NCBI RefSeq assembly: GCF_001045435.1
Contig: NZ_LFNG01000001.1
Coordinates: 1-64,000, forward strand
Direction: 5' to 3'
Length of the DNA stretch: 64,000 nt
Source of the DNA: Chryseobacterium koreense CCUG 49689
GTDB lineage: Bacteria; Bacteroidota; Bacteroidia; Flavobacteriales; Weeksellaceae
Positions 33,511-42,096 of the stretch are shown piece after piece; the stretch's first letter is position 1; every line of letters begins with the position of its first letter. The notes under the pieces were generated by a model that was not told the DNA's origin, did no database searches, and saw only the letters and a list, made by a program, of their open reading frames with translations. Position numbers and translations under genes: made by a program.

Positions 33511-36324
33511 TCAAAACCAGCCCCGCCTGAAGTAATTGGTGATTGCCGAGAAATTTACGGTCAAAGTAAATCGGATCCGAGTTCCATAATCTTTGAAAGA
33601 AGGTTCAAAACCCAGCGAACTCTGAACCGGAAAATAAACCTCCAGAAAATCGGGAACCACCTTCAGTTTCACCCCGGAATCCCAAATGAATTTCGGGTTG
33701 AAATGATGGTTCTTGTAAAGTCCGGCATCGGCATAAAGGTTGAACATTTTCCAAAGATGTCCATCCACGTTCACCGCGGTAATCCATTGATTTGCAGTTT
33801 GTCCGAAATAGGATTTAAAACCGCCATCGGCAATGATGAGCTGTTGCGAAAAAATCCCGGAAGTAGCGCTTTGACCCAAAAGTCCATAGGAAAAGGCAAA
33901 ATTCGAAACCTTGGAAATACCGTAATCAAAAAGGTTGTTTCGGGTGTGGTTGTTCAAAAACAGTCCGCCAAAAAACCGGAAACTGATCTTTTTATTTTGC
34001 CGGAATTCCCAGCGGTAAAATGCTTCCGCTGAAATTCTCTGAAAATCCTCCATAAAAAGGAAATTCCCACTAAAATATTTTTCATGGATCATTCGCCGGT
34101 CGGAATAGGCATAACCTACGCTCCAAAGGTTGTACCGCGAATATTCATTTTGATCCATCTTTTTCGGGTTCAGATCTCTGTCGAAAAAATTGTAGGAAAT
34201 GCCCAGACTTCTTCCGATGGCGCTTCTGGGGTTTTTGCTGAAACTCAAGTTTCCAAATAGCGTTAATTTTCGGTAGCTCAAATCGAAATCATAATGAAAG
34301 TAGGAACCAGTAATCCCAAAATCCAAACTCCGGTAAAAGCTTTCAGCAGGCTGGAAAGAGTAGGAGATTCCACCCGAACCGGTCATTGTTCCAGTTCCCG
34401 AACTAAAATAGGGTGTGAAAGTGTAATTGAATTTTTGTTCAAAAAGAGAAATGTTCCTGAAATTTAAACCCAACAAAATATTATCATAAGCATTAAAGCT
34501 CAATCTGGGATTCAGATAAATCTCATTAAATTCAGGATTCGGAATGTCCTTGAACAATTTGAGCTTCACCTTTTTTGTGTTGGCATAGATTCCTTTGGTG
34601 TAAAGGTAATTGTCCCGGAAATTATTTTCAGGGAAGATATATTCGCTATTGACCACGATTTTTTCCGCATTGGCTTGTGGAATGTTGTAGGTAATGGCTT
34701 TCCGGGAATGATCGGTATCAAACCAAAATTCTGATTTTTCCCCTTCCTTATTGATGGTTTCCAGCTTGAAAGGAATTTGTTGGTCGGTATTTTTTGAAAT
34801 CTTCACCTGAAATTCGTCGCCAATTTTTTTAAATTTTTTAAGGTCAAAATTTACCCGGTTTTTCCTTTGGAGGAATTGCTCCAAAAACTCTGAAGAATAT
34901 CCTGTAGCCAAAGTCAGGCGATCCAGAAAATCTTTCTGGTCCACTTTATTATGGGCATTTTGTTTCAGATAATCTGTGATGAAATCGTCAAATTTTTCAT
35001 TTCCCATTTTCTCTGCGAGGAAAGAAAACAGACTTCCCATCTCGAAATGGCTGATTGCGGAACCATTGAAATTGCTGAGTTGGTAAAAAGGTTCAGCAAT
35101 TCGCTGATCCAGATTCTGATTCATGATATACTGATAAGCCAATCCGTACCGCTCAGAAAGTTTAAGTTCGGATGCATGAAAAATCTTCAAAGGCTTCAGA
35201 CCAAAAAGCTTCAAGTTTTCCGGCAATGCGCCCAAAAGTTTTTCATCCCGGTAATAGCGGTCGAGATACTGGATTTCCAGATAAGTTTTCAATCCGTTGA
35301 TGAGCCAGTGATCCTCATTTTTGTCGAAAATCACAGATTGCTGAATGATGTTTTTGGAAATTGCGCTGAAATAATTCAAATCTGTCCTGATCCGTTGCGG
35401 AAAAAGAGGATAGCGGAGTTTCCAGAATTTCAGATCTTCAAGTCCGGTGAAATTTTGGTCTTTTTTGAATTTTTCGGTAATAAAGACTTTGTCCGGCAAA
35501 CGCCCTATTTTATTCTTGATGAATGAAAGTTGAAGAGGGAGATAGAATTCCAAATGCTGTTTTTCCTCGCTGGTTAATGAATAACCAAAATCAATGAGAG
35601 TCACCTTTCCATCAACACTTGCATAAATTTGGTCGAATCGTTTTTCCGAAATCAGAAATTCCGGATCGTTGTTCAAAATTCCCTGAAAATAGTTGGGTTG
35701 CAATTCTTTGAGGTTACTCTTCACATTCCAGTTTGCGGGGACATCCAAAATGACGGTCCAATTATTTCCCGGACTTTCATTTTCGTCGATATCCAAAAAC
35801 TCTCTATTTCCGTTATTTTCAGGGGCATCCGGAACGATGAAGAAATACTTTAAGTAAAAACGATTACCCTCTGTACCATAATCGGTAAACTTTGCGGAAG
35901 GAATCCTTAAAGTGTAATTTAAGGTAATTTTCAATACTTCTCCGGGTTGCAAACTTTTTTCCAAAGGCAGAAAAATATTTTGTTCTGAAGAATGGTTTTT
36001 ATCGAAAAGCTGGTCGCCAATCCTGATCTCTAAATTTTCTAGACTGCCCAGTTCGTGGGGTTTTGCAAAGTACAGGTCACTTTTCCGGTCCTCTAATTTT
36101 CTGCCCAAAAGTGCGGTGTTCCTTGATTGGTACGCGGCAATCCAGTTGAGAAGTTTGATTTGATTTAAAGGTCGGTCGGTAGAATTGCTGAAATCGATTT
36201 CCTGGGAAACCTTCACATTAGGATTGTTTTCGGTGATTTTGGCCTGGATAAATATTTGATTTTGCTGCGCATGACCAACAACAAAACCAAGGAAAAAAAC
36301 CAAACCGCAAAGAAATCTTTTCAT
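33511..36324 (-). CDS. M1-peptidase-like N-domain (no zinc motif) fused to an outer-membrane beta-barrel
   Basis: A 937-aa exported protein with signal peptide MKRFLCGLVFFLGFVVGHAQ. Residues ~20-520 follow the plan of M1 aminopeptidases: an N-terminal beta-domain, then the place of the GxMEN/HExxH…E region, then a helical part. Where the zinc motif is expected, the sequence is FSAISKNIIQQSVIFD and then EDHWLINGLKTYLEI: the HExxH is missing and the NEGF glutamate is replaced, so no catalysis is likely. From about residue 600, alternating hydrophobic strands ending in aromatic residues (…TLTVNFSAITNYFRRGWF at the C-terminus) form a probable barrel. It could serve as an adaptor or binding protein at the outer membrane. 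Confidence 0.75.
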   Translation of the reverse strand: MKRFLCGLVFFLGFVVGHAQQNQIFIQAKITENNPNVKVSQEIDFSNSTDRPLNQIKLLNWIAAYQSRNTALLGRKLEDRKSDLYFAKPHELGSLENLEIRIGDQLFDKNHSSEQNIFLPLEKSLQPGEVLKITLNYTLRIPSAKFTDYGTEGNRFYLKYFFIVPDAPENNGNREFLDIDENESPGNNWTVILDVPANWNVKSNLKELQPNYFQGILNNDPEFLISEKRFDQIYASVDGKVTLIDFGYSLTSEEKQHLEFYLPLQLSFIKNKIGRLPDKVFITEKFKKDQNFTGLEDLKFWKLRYPLFPQRIRTDLNYFSAISKNIIQQSVIFDKNEDHWLINGLKTYLEIQYLDRYYRDEKLLGALPENLKLFGLKPLKIFHASELKLSERYGLAYQYIMNQNLDQRIAEPFYQLSNFNGSAISHFEMGSLFSFLAEKMGNEKFDDFITDYLKQNAHNKVDQKDFLDRLTLATGYSSEFLEQFLQRKNRVNFDLKKFKKIGDEFQVKISKNTDQQIPFKLETINKEGEKSEFWFDTDHSRKAITYNIPQANAEKIVVNSEYIFPENNFRDNYLYTKGIYANTKKVKLKLFKDIPNPEFNEIYLNPRLSFNAYDNILLGLNFRNISLFEQKFNYTFTPYFSSGTGTMTGSGGISYSFQPAESFYRSLDFGITGSYFHYDFDLSYRKLTLFGNLSFSKNPRSAIGRSLGISYNFFDRDLNPKKMDQNEYSRYNLWSVGYAYSDRRMIHEKYFSGNFLFMEDFQRISAEAFYRWEFRQNKKISFRFFGGLFLNNHTRNNLFDYGISKVSNFAFSYGLLGQSATSGIFSQQLIIADGGFKSYFGQTANQWITAVNVDGHLWKMFNLYADAGLYKNHHFNPKFIWDSGVKLKVVPDFLEVYFPVQSSLGFEPSFKDYGTRIRFTLTVNFSAITNYFRRGWF

Positions 36325-36418
36325 CTTAAAACAATATCCAAATATAATGATGTTTTTTAAAACAAGAACCGATTTAAGCATATTCCAAATAATCATTAAA
36401 TTTGGTTAAACTTTGATA

Positions 36419-37273
36419 ATGGCCAAAAAATATTTTCTTGTATTTTTCATGCTCATTTTCTGTTTTCATCCTATTTCTTGCCAAGTCGTGGAAACCACTG
36501 TTCCTATGAATATTGATGAAAGCAAATCGGCGATTCGAACCAGATTTCTGCCGCCGAAAGGTTACGTTTGGGAAAGGGAAGAGCGGGGGAGTTTCAGCGA
36601 ATATTTGGTCAGTTTCCCACTTTATCCGCCCAGCTTTCCGATTCGTGATTTCCAGCAAGTGCCGATCGAAAAGCAGTCCCACCATGTAGCAGTTTTAAAA
36701 ATTGATGTGGACCACAAGGATTTGCAGCAATGCGCAGATGCCTGGATTAGGCTTTATTCCGAATATCTTTGGTCGCAAAAGCGATTTGGCGAGATTGGCT
36801 TCCATTTCACAAGCGGGCAGTTTCTTTCGTGGAATGATTTCCGTGACGGAATCCGCACAATTGAGACCGGTCGCTCGGTCCGGTTTGTGAGCAGGGGCTC
36901 ATTTGACGATTCCTATGCCAATTTCAGGAAATACCTCAGACTGGTTTTTCAATATGCGGGAACCATTTCTTTGGATAAGGAAGGAGTTCCTGTGAAAAAC
37001 AATTCAGACATCAAACCGGGTGATTTTGTGATTGTTCCGGGAAGCCCCGGTCATTGCGTGATTGTGGTGGCAAGAGTGCGGAATCCTGCAGGAAAGTACC
37101 TGTATTTGCTGGCAGAAAGCTTTATGCCTGCACAGGATATCCATATTTTAAGGAATCCCACCAATTCCAGTATTTCCCCTTGGTACGAATTAGACGTGAA
37201 TTCCGCGGAAACCGTAACGGCGAAATATATTTTCAGACCAACTTCGATCAAGAGATTTTACGGGATAAAGTGA
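36419..37273 (+). CDS. DUF4846 exported protein
   Basis: A 284-aa protein. MAKKYFLVFFMLIFCFHPISCQ is a signal peptide, possibly with a lipobox Cys (SC). The body has FLPPKGYVWEREERGSFSEY and the strongly conserved KPGDFVIVPGSPGHCVIVVA block near residue 200 that identifies DUF4846. The function of the family is unknown. It is divergent from the M1-like barrel gene with only about 95 bp between the starts, so they could share a regulatory region. Confidence 0.85.
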   Translation: MAKKYFLVFFMLIFCFHPISCQVVETTVPMNIDESKSAIRTRFLPPKGYVWEREERGSFSEYLVSFPLYPPSFPIRDFQQVPIEKQSHHVAVLKIDVDHKDLQQCADAWIRLYSEYLWSQKRFGEIGFHFTSGQFLSWNDFRDGIRTIETGRSVRFVSRGSFDDSYANFRKYLRLVFQYAGTISLDKEGVPVKNNSDIKPGDFVIVPGSPGHCVIVVARVRNPAGKYLYLLAESFMPAQDIHILRNPTNSSISPWYELDVNSAETVTAKYIFRPTSIKRFYGIK

Positions 37274-37361
37274 AATTGGAGTAGGTAGAAACTGAAAAAA
37301 ATTACTTAATAATGAAGTCTGAACTAAAGCTATCCGCGATAGCAACTTAGTTGTCCATAAT

Positions 37362-37790
37362 TTATTTCCGGTCGTTAAAGTTTTTCTGTTTCAAAATTTT
37401 CCAAATTAGAAACGCGAAAACAGAAGTCAAAACGGCGAATAATTTCTCAAAGTTGCTGTTTGCGAAAAGGTTGCCGAAAGTATTAAGAACAAATAAGACA
37501 AGAAAAATCCATAGTATTATGTTAATTGTTTTTTCCTTAAACTTAAATTTTATCCAGTCCGCCTTCATTGATAATAATAGTCCTAAAAACAAATTGACCA
37601 AAATGGAGATGGCTTCAAACGTACGCATTTCTGAATCATTCGTAAGTCGCCCACCCCAAACTATCTCGTTTGGAATTGCTTTAAAGATGACACCGATATG
37701 GAATAGGACCACCACAAACAAGAGTCCTAATAAAATATGGACGGGCGTTTTATCATTCATTCCTTTTTTTTTAAATCTGGATTCCTCCAT
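37362..37790 (-). CDS. Small integral membrane protein of unknown family
   Basis: A 142-aa protein with four predicted membrane helices: residues ~18-40, ~60-80, ~90-105 and ~113-130. Basic tails lie at both ends. A methionine at residue 11 (37760) is an alternative start. I do not recognise the family. It is convergent with DUF4846, 85 bp apart. Confidence 0.55.
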   Translation of the reverse strand: MEESRFKKKGMNDKTPVHILLGLLFVVVLFHIGVIFKAIPNEIVWGGRLTNDSEMRTFEAISILVNLFLGLLLSMKADWIKFKFKEKTINIILWIFLVLFVLNTFGNLFANSNFEKLFAVLTSVFAFLIWKILKQKNFNDRK

Positions 37791-37982
37791 TTCAAAGCAG
37801 ATTTACTTTTTTTGTTAAGCAGTTATCTGCGGTCACTTTTTGCTCGTTCAGCAAAGAACCGTACCACGCTGTAAATTTTTGCTAAAAATACAAAATTTTC
37901 AAGATCCCAAGTCGGTGCGAAATGGCAATGCACCCCTGTTAACTGGTAGAAATATGCAACCTGATTCCGGAAAGTAGTTTAC

Positions 37983-38018
37983 AAAAAAAAGCGGAAGCTG
38001 GTTTCCCAAACTTCCGCC
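37983..38018 (-). terminator. Terminator of the YceI-family gene
   Basis: A GCGGAAG/CTTCCGC stem is followed on the minus strand by eight T residues, 23 bp after the YceI stop codon. Confidence 0.7.
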
Positions 38019-38041
38019 TTCCACTATGAAAACACAATTTT

Positions 38042-38614
38042 TTATTCTGCAGTCAATTCAAAATCGCCTTTGATTCTGATCAGGTCGCTGATCATAGGAA
38101 TCGGGAATTTTGGTCCAATCCCGAAATCAGATCGGTTCAGTGTTCCGGAAACTTGGTAACCGTAAGTCGTTTTCTTGTTCATCGCATTCACGGTTGAACC
38201 TCGGTAAACCAAAGTCAGAGATACCGGTTTGGTCACTCCGTGCATGGTCAGATTTCCGTTTAGCATATAATAATTATTTGCAGTTTTTGTAAGAGAGGTG
38301 CTCACAAAATCCATGGTCGGATATTTTGCTACTTCAAAGAAATCAGCACTTTTCAAGTGGTTGTCTCTCGCCTCAATGTGCGTGTTGATCGAGTTCACAT
38401 CCACCGAGAAAGTCAGTTTGGAGTTTGCGAAACTTTTCTCGTCTGCATTGATGGTAAGGTTTGCTTTGTCGAAGTTTCCGGTGATATCGTTGATCCCAAG
38501 GTGAATGACTTCAAACTGAATTCTGGAGTGAGCCGGATCGCTCTTCAACACAAGTTGTCCATAAACGGTCACTGAAAAGACCAACGCAGTTAAAATTGAA
38601 AATAATTTTTTCAT
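38042..38614 (-). CDS. YceI family periplasmic lipid-binding protein
   Basis: A 190-aa protein: signal peptide MKKLFSILTALVFSVTVYGQ, then the lipocalin-like barrel pattern typical of YceI (WxSDPAHSRIQFEVIHLGI at the start, …TMDFVSTSLTKTANNYYMLN GNLTMHG VTKP… in the middle, and F-ELTAE at the end). Members bind polyisoprenoid chains in the periplasm. A monocistronic gene with its own terminator; no isoprenoid gene is adjacent. Confidence 0.9.
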   Translation of the reverse strand: MKKLFSILTALVFSVTVYGQLVLKSDPAHSRIQFEVIHLGINDITGNFDKANLTINADEKSFANSKLTFSVDVNSINTHIEARDNHLKSADFFEVAKYPTMDFVSTSLTKTANNYYMLNGNLTMHGVTKPVSLTLVYRGSTVNAMNKKTTYGYQVSGTLNRSDFGIGPKFPIPMISDLIRIKGDFELTAE

Positions 38615-38829
38615 AAGATTTTACTTTTTGTTTTGTTTTAAATTTTATTTGGCAAAGGTATTTGGTTTAAAAATTACCGACATTGATGTAGGATAAGAAA
38701 GTTAAGTTTCCTCCATAATTCAATTTATTCGGGTGAACTGGTTTCACTGGGAATCTCGTTTTGTCGCAGATATCAGATTTAATTGCTCCTGAATTTATGA
38801 CTTAAAACTCGAAACCCATATTTCACCTC

Positions 38830-39543
38830 TCAATCGCAGTTCCCGTCCACATCGCAGCTTTCACCGGAGTTGATGATCTGCAAACCTTGGTCGCCCTGAG
38901 AAAACTCACCGAATGATTTTTCCAGAACTTCCAGAAAAAGTTCCGGTTGTTGTGCTCCGGAAACCCCATATTTGTCATTAAAAACGAAAAACGGAACCGC
39001 ATTGATTCCCAAATGTCTCGCCATCTGCAAATCTTCATTGACTTTATAGCCGAAATCATCCGAAGCCAAAGCGTTTCTGATTTCATTTTCTTCCAAACCG
39101 ATTGATTTCCCGATTTCGACTAAAGTTTCTTCATCATCTATGTTTTTTGCATCGATAAACTGCGCAGCGAAGAGTGCTTCTTCAATTTCGTTGGCAAGAT
39201 TTTTCGTTTTCGCCAACTGAATCAAAAGATGTCCGCGGAAAGAGTTGGCTATTTTCTGGTTTTCGAAATTAAAGTCGATTCCCGCTTCTTTGCCCGCATT
39301 TCTCGCATGGTCGTGCATCATTTTCGCCTGAGAAACCGGAATTCTTTTCGCCTCGCTGAAAAACTCAAACGGATCTCTTTCCGGTTGGGTCTGCAAATCT
39401 GGATCCAGCTGGAAACTGTGCCAATTGATCTGGATATCTTTTGAATTCGGGAACTTCTCCAATGCTTTCTCGAATTTCCTTTTACCTACAAAACAGAAGG
39501 GACAACGGATGTCGCTCCAAATATCTACTTTCATTTTTTTCAT
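38830..39543 (-). CDS. DsbA-family oxidoreductase, FrnE-like
   Basis: A 237-aa thioredoxin-fold protein with no signal peptide, so probably cytosolic. The redox motif is CPFC in IWSDIRCPFCFVGKRKFEKA (near residue 17), followed by the helical insertion and the cis-proline strand (GINAVPFFVFNDKYGVSGAQ). Its layout matches FrnE/2-hydroxychromene-2-carboxylate isomerase-type members of the DsbA family. The physiological substrate is unknown. The genes on either side are unrelated. Confidence 0.88.
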   Translation of the reverse strand: MKKMKVDIWSDIRCPFCFVGKRKFEKALEKFPNSKDIQINWHSFQLDPDLQTQPERDPFEFFSEAKRIPVSQAKMMHDHARNAGKEAGIDFNFENQKIANSFRGHLLIQLAKTKNLANEIEEALFAAQFIDAKNIDDEETLVEIGKSIGLEENEIRNALASDDFGYKVNEDLQMARHLGINAVPFFVFNDKYGVSGAQQPELFLEVLEKSFGEFSQGDQGLQIINSGESCDVDGNCD

Positions 39544-39663
39544 AACTCAATTTTTTGATTCTACAAATATACCTTGTTGAAATGCGGTGAACATTGACCT
39601 AGGTTAAGAAAGGGGATTTCCTTTTTTGAATGTTTTGGTAATCGATCAAAATTGCGAATCTCA

Positions 39664-40578
39664 TTAAATAAAATAATGCATCACGAAATACCAAAACGCA
39701 AGTGTCACAAAGGAAATCGGAATCCCAATCCCAATAATCAGGTTGGTTAATTTTGGATAAAGATGGTGGGTATTTGCGATGATTCCGGCGGTAATCATAG
39801 GTGCCATTCCTGCTTCCAGAAATGAGATTTCAATCATTTCGCCTCTTTGGTTGAAAACGAAGAAGTAGAGCACAAAAATAATCAGCGGAAATAAAAGCAG
39901 TTTAAAGGAAAGCGCCAAAAGAAGCGGCCTGGTTTCAGAATTAAATTTCTGCCACCTCAATTGGCTTCCCACAGAAACCAAAGCGAGCGGAACTGTGGTG
40001 GCGCCCAGTTTTTCGAAAACCTGGTCCAAATCGGTAGGGATTTGGAGTGAAAAAACATTCAGCAAAACCGCAATGCTAAACGCGATGAAAGGCGGATATT
40101 TGATGATTTTCAAAATCGTTTCGCTTGCAGTGCTTTTGCCTCCGGAAAAATAATTCGCAACCGCTATTCCCACGGTAAACAGCGCGACAAATCCACCGGG
40201 TTGATCTACCAGCATCACCGTTTTCATTCCACTTTCCCCATAAAGCGCGTGAATCACAGGAATTCCGATGAAGGAAGAATTTCCCAAACCGGCCCCCATA
40301 ATCACCGCGCCAATCATTCCTTTGCTCCATTTTAATTTTCGACCGATCAATATGAAAAACGGAATCGCAAGCAAAATGTTCAGCCATTGCACTGCTACTG
40401 GGAAAAGCACCTGAACATTCATCGCAATCTTCGGAATATAATATAATGACAACGATGACAGCGAGATATTTACCACGAAAGAATTCAAAGCCAGATGTCC
40501 GTTTTCAGGAAAAAGCTTTGCTTTTCTCAGAAAAACCCCGAGAAAAAGACAGAGGAATAGAAGAATAAGGTTGCTCAT
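39664..40578 (-). CDS. AEC-family transporter (auxin efflux carrier-like)
   Basis: A 304-aa inner-membrane protein with about ten hydrophobic helices. It carries the family's N-terminal LFLGVFLRKAKLFPENGHLA (residues ~10-29) and internal GAGLGNSSFIGIPV, the conserved N-x-G-hydrophobic turn of AEC/BASS-like carriers, and a second repeated N-I-I-x-N-type segment near the end (TAGIIANTHHLYP). The substrate is not predictable. It lies 30 bp after the UMP synthase gene on the same strand, so the two are likely co-transcribed. Confidence 0.88.
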   Translation of the reverse strand: MSNLILLFLCLFLGVFLRKAKLFPENGHLALNSFVVNISLSSLSLYYIPKIAMNVQVLFPVAVQWLNILLAIPFFILIGRKLKWSKGMIGAVIMGAGLGNSSFIGIPVIHALYGESGMKTVMLVDQPGGFVALFTVGIAVANYFSGGKSTASETILKIIKYPPFIAFSIAVLLNVFSLQIPTDLDQVFEKLGATTVPLALVSVGSQLRWQKFNSETRPLLLALSFKLLLFPLIIFVLYFFVFNQRGEMIEISFLEAGMAPMITAGIIANTHHLYPKLTNLIIGIGIPISFVTLAFWYFVMHYFI

Positions 40579-40608
40579 TTAGCAGCGATCATCGGCTTTT
40601 TTAGTCCA

Positions 40609-41967
40609 TCAAAGAGAATTCTCATAGGCATTCCAACCTGCGATTTTGTAATTCAGTGCCGCTTTTTCCACATCATCGGATTTGTAGATTCCGCGTCCCA
40701 CGATGATGAAGTCGGTTTCCAGTTTTTTGAAGACATATTCCGGCGTGTTGTATTGCTGTCCTTTTCCGTCACCGGAATCGGCAAGATTCACACCTGGAGT
40801 AAAGAGTAAAAGTTCGTTTGGAATCTTGTTTTGGGCAACACCACCGAAAACGTTCGGATGAGAAACCGCAATTTTCACCGCCTGTTCCCGGTATTCCATA
40901 TCGGTCAAAGTTCCGGTGGAAGACATGCTGAGAATCGCGACCACACCTACATTCCTAAAACAATCCAGGGAATCATAACCTGCAATAACTTGCGCGGTGA
41001 CCAAATCTGCCCAGTTTGAAATCTTGAAAACGCCCATTGAAAATTGCAATTCCTGAGTGTTTCCGATATCCGCAAACTTTCTGTCTTCCATCAAAAGGAA
41101 GTTGTATTTTGCCGCCAAATCTTTCAGTGGCAAAATCGTTTGGTCAGAATCAAAATCGGAAATAATGTCGATGTGGGTTTTCAGAGCCACGATGTGCGGA
41201 CCGACCAATTCCACAAGCTTCAGCAATTCCGCAGTGGTGGTGACATCAGCGGAGACAATCAGGTTCGATTTTTTTTGGATGGCGATATGCAGCAATTTTT
41301 GGGCAACGGAATGTTCGCAGATTTTCAGTTTATCCTCATAAGAAATCCGTTTTTCTTCCTTGAATTTCACTACGTTTCCACGTAAGAAATCATTGATTCT
41401 TTCCACCTCTTCGTCCATCAAAAGACCTTCATCCTTCAATATATCGCAGACTTCTGAAATCGTAAAAAGGGTATGGACATTATATCCTTTGCTCTGCAAC
41501 ATTTCTTTTCCACCTTGCTGTCTGTCCAAAACCACCACGATATCTGAAACCGAAATTCCTTCATTTTCAATTTCTGGAATGGTTTCCAAAAGCGATTTTC
41601 CTGACGTGATCACATCTTCCACCAAAAGACAGTTCTGACCTTTTGAAAAAATTCCCTCGATCAGTTTTTTAGTGCCGTGGGATTTGGCTTCTTTCCGCTT
41701 CATGATCAGCGGGATATAACTTTCAAGGGACATCGCCGTTGCCATCGGAAGTGCCGCATAAGGAACTCCACAAATTAAATCGAAATTATCAAGCGGAAGC
41801 ATTTCCAAAAGATAATTGGCAAGATCTTTCAAAATTTTCGGATCGGAAGCAAGCGGCCTTAAATCCACATAAAAAGGACTTTCAATACCGCTTTTCAAGG
41901 TAAACCGTCCAAATTTGATGATGCCGAGTTTGTAGCACTCCAGGAAAAATTCTTTTTTAGTATCCAT
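40609..41967 (-). CDS. Bifunctional orotate phosphoribosyltransferase / orotidine 5'-phosphate decarboxylase
   Basis: It makes UMP from orotate and PRPP in two steps. The N-half (residues ~1-195) is OPRT: LKSGIESPFYVDLRPLASDP and the PRPP loop NCLLVEDVITSGKSLLETIP. The C-half (~215-450) is OMP decarboxylase of the eukaryotic/fungal kind: SADVTTTAELLKLVELVG, the catalytic EDRKFADIGNT and LLLFTPGVNLADSGDGKGQQ. OPRT-OMPDC order in one chain is the arrangement of animal and plant UMP synthase. It is 452 aa and complete. It is followed by an AEC transporter gene 30 bp away. Confidence 0.92.
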   Translation of the reverse strand: MDTKKEFFLECYKLGIIKFGRFTLKSGIESPFYVDLRPLASDPKILKDLANYLLEMLPLDNFDLICGVPYAALPMATAMSLESYIPLIMKRKEAKSHGTKKLIEGIFSKGQNCLLVEDVITSGKSLLETIPEIENEGISVSDIVVVLDRQQGGKEMLQSKGYNVHTLFTISEVCDILKDEGLLMDEEVERINDFLRGNVVKFKEEKRISYEDKLKICEHSVAQKLLHIAIQKKSNLIVSADVTTTAELLKLVELVGPHIVALKTHIDIISDFDSDQTILPLKDLAAKYNFLLMEDRKFADIGNTQELQFSMGVFKISNWADLVTAQVIAGYDSLDCFRNVGVVAILSMSSTGTLTDMEYREQAVKIAVSHPNVFGGVAQNKIPNELLLFTPGVNLADSGDGKGQQYNTPEYVFKKLETDFIIVGRGIYKSDDVEKAALNYKIAGWNAYENSL

Positions 41968-42096
41968 TCACAGTTTATTTTTCATTTTTACTTTCTACAA
42001 AGTTAATAGAAAAGTAGGAAGACCAAAAACGCAAGCCGGAAGTTTAACAGTTTTTGTGTCAATTATAATTATCTTTGGGAAATCAAAAATTCCATT

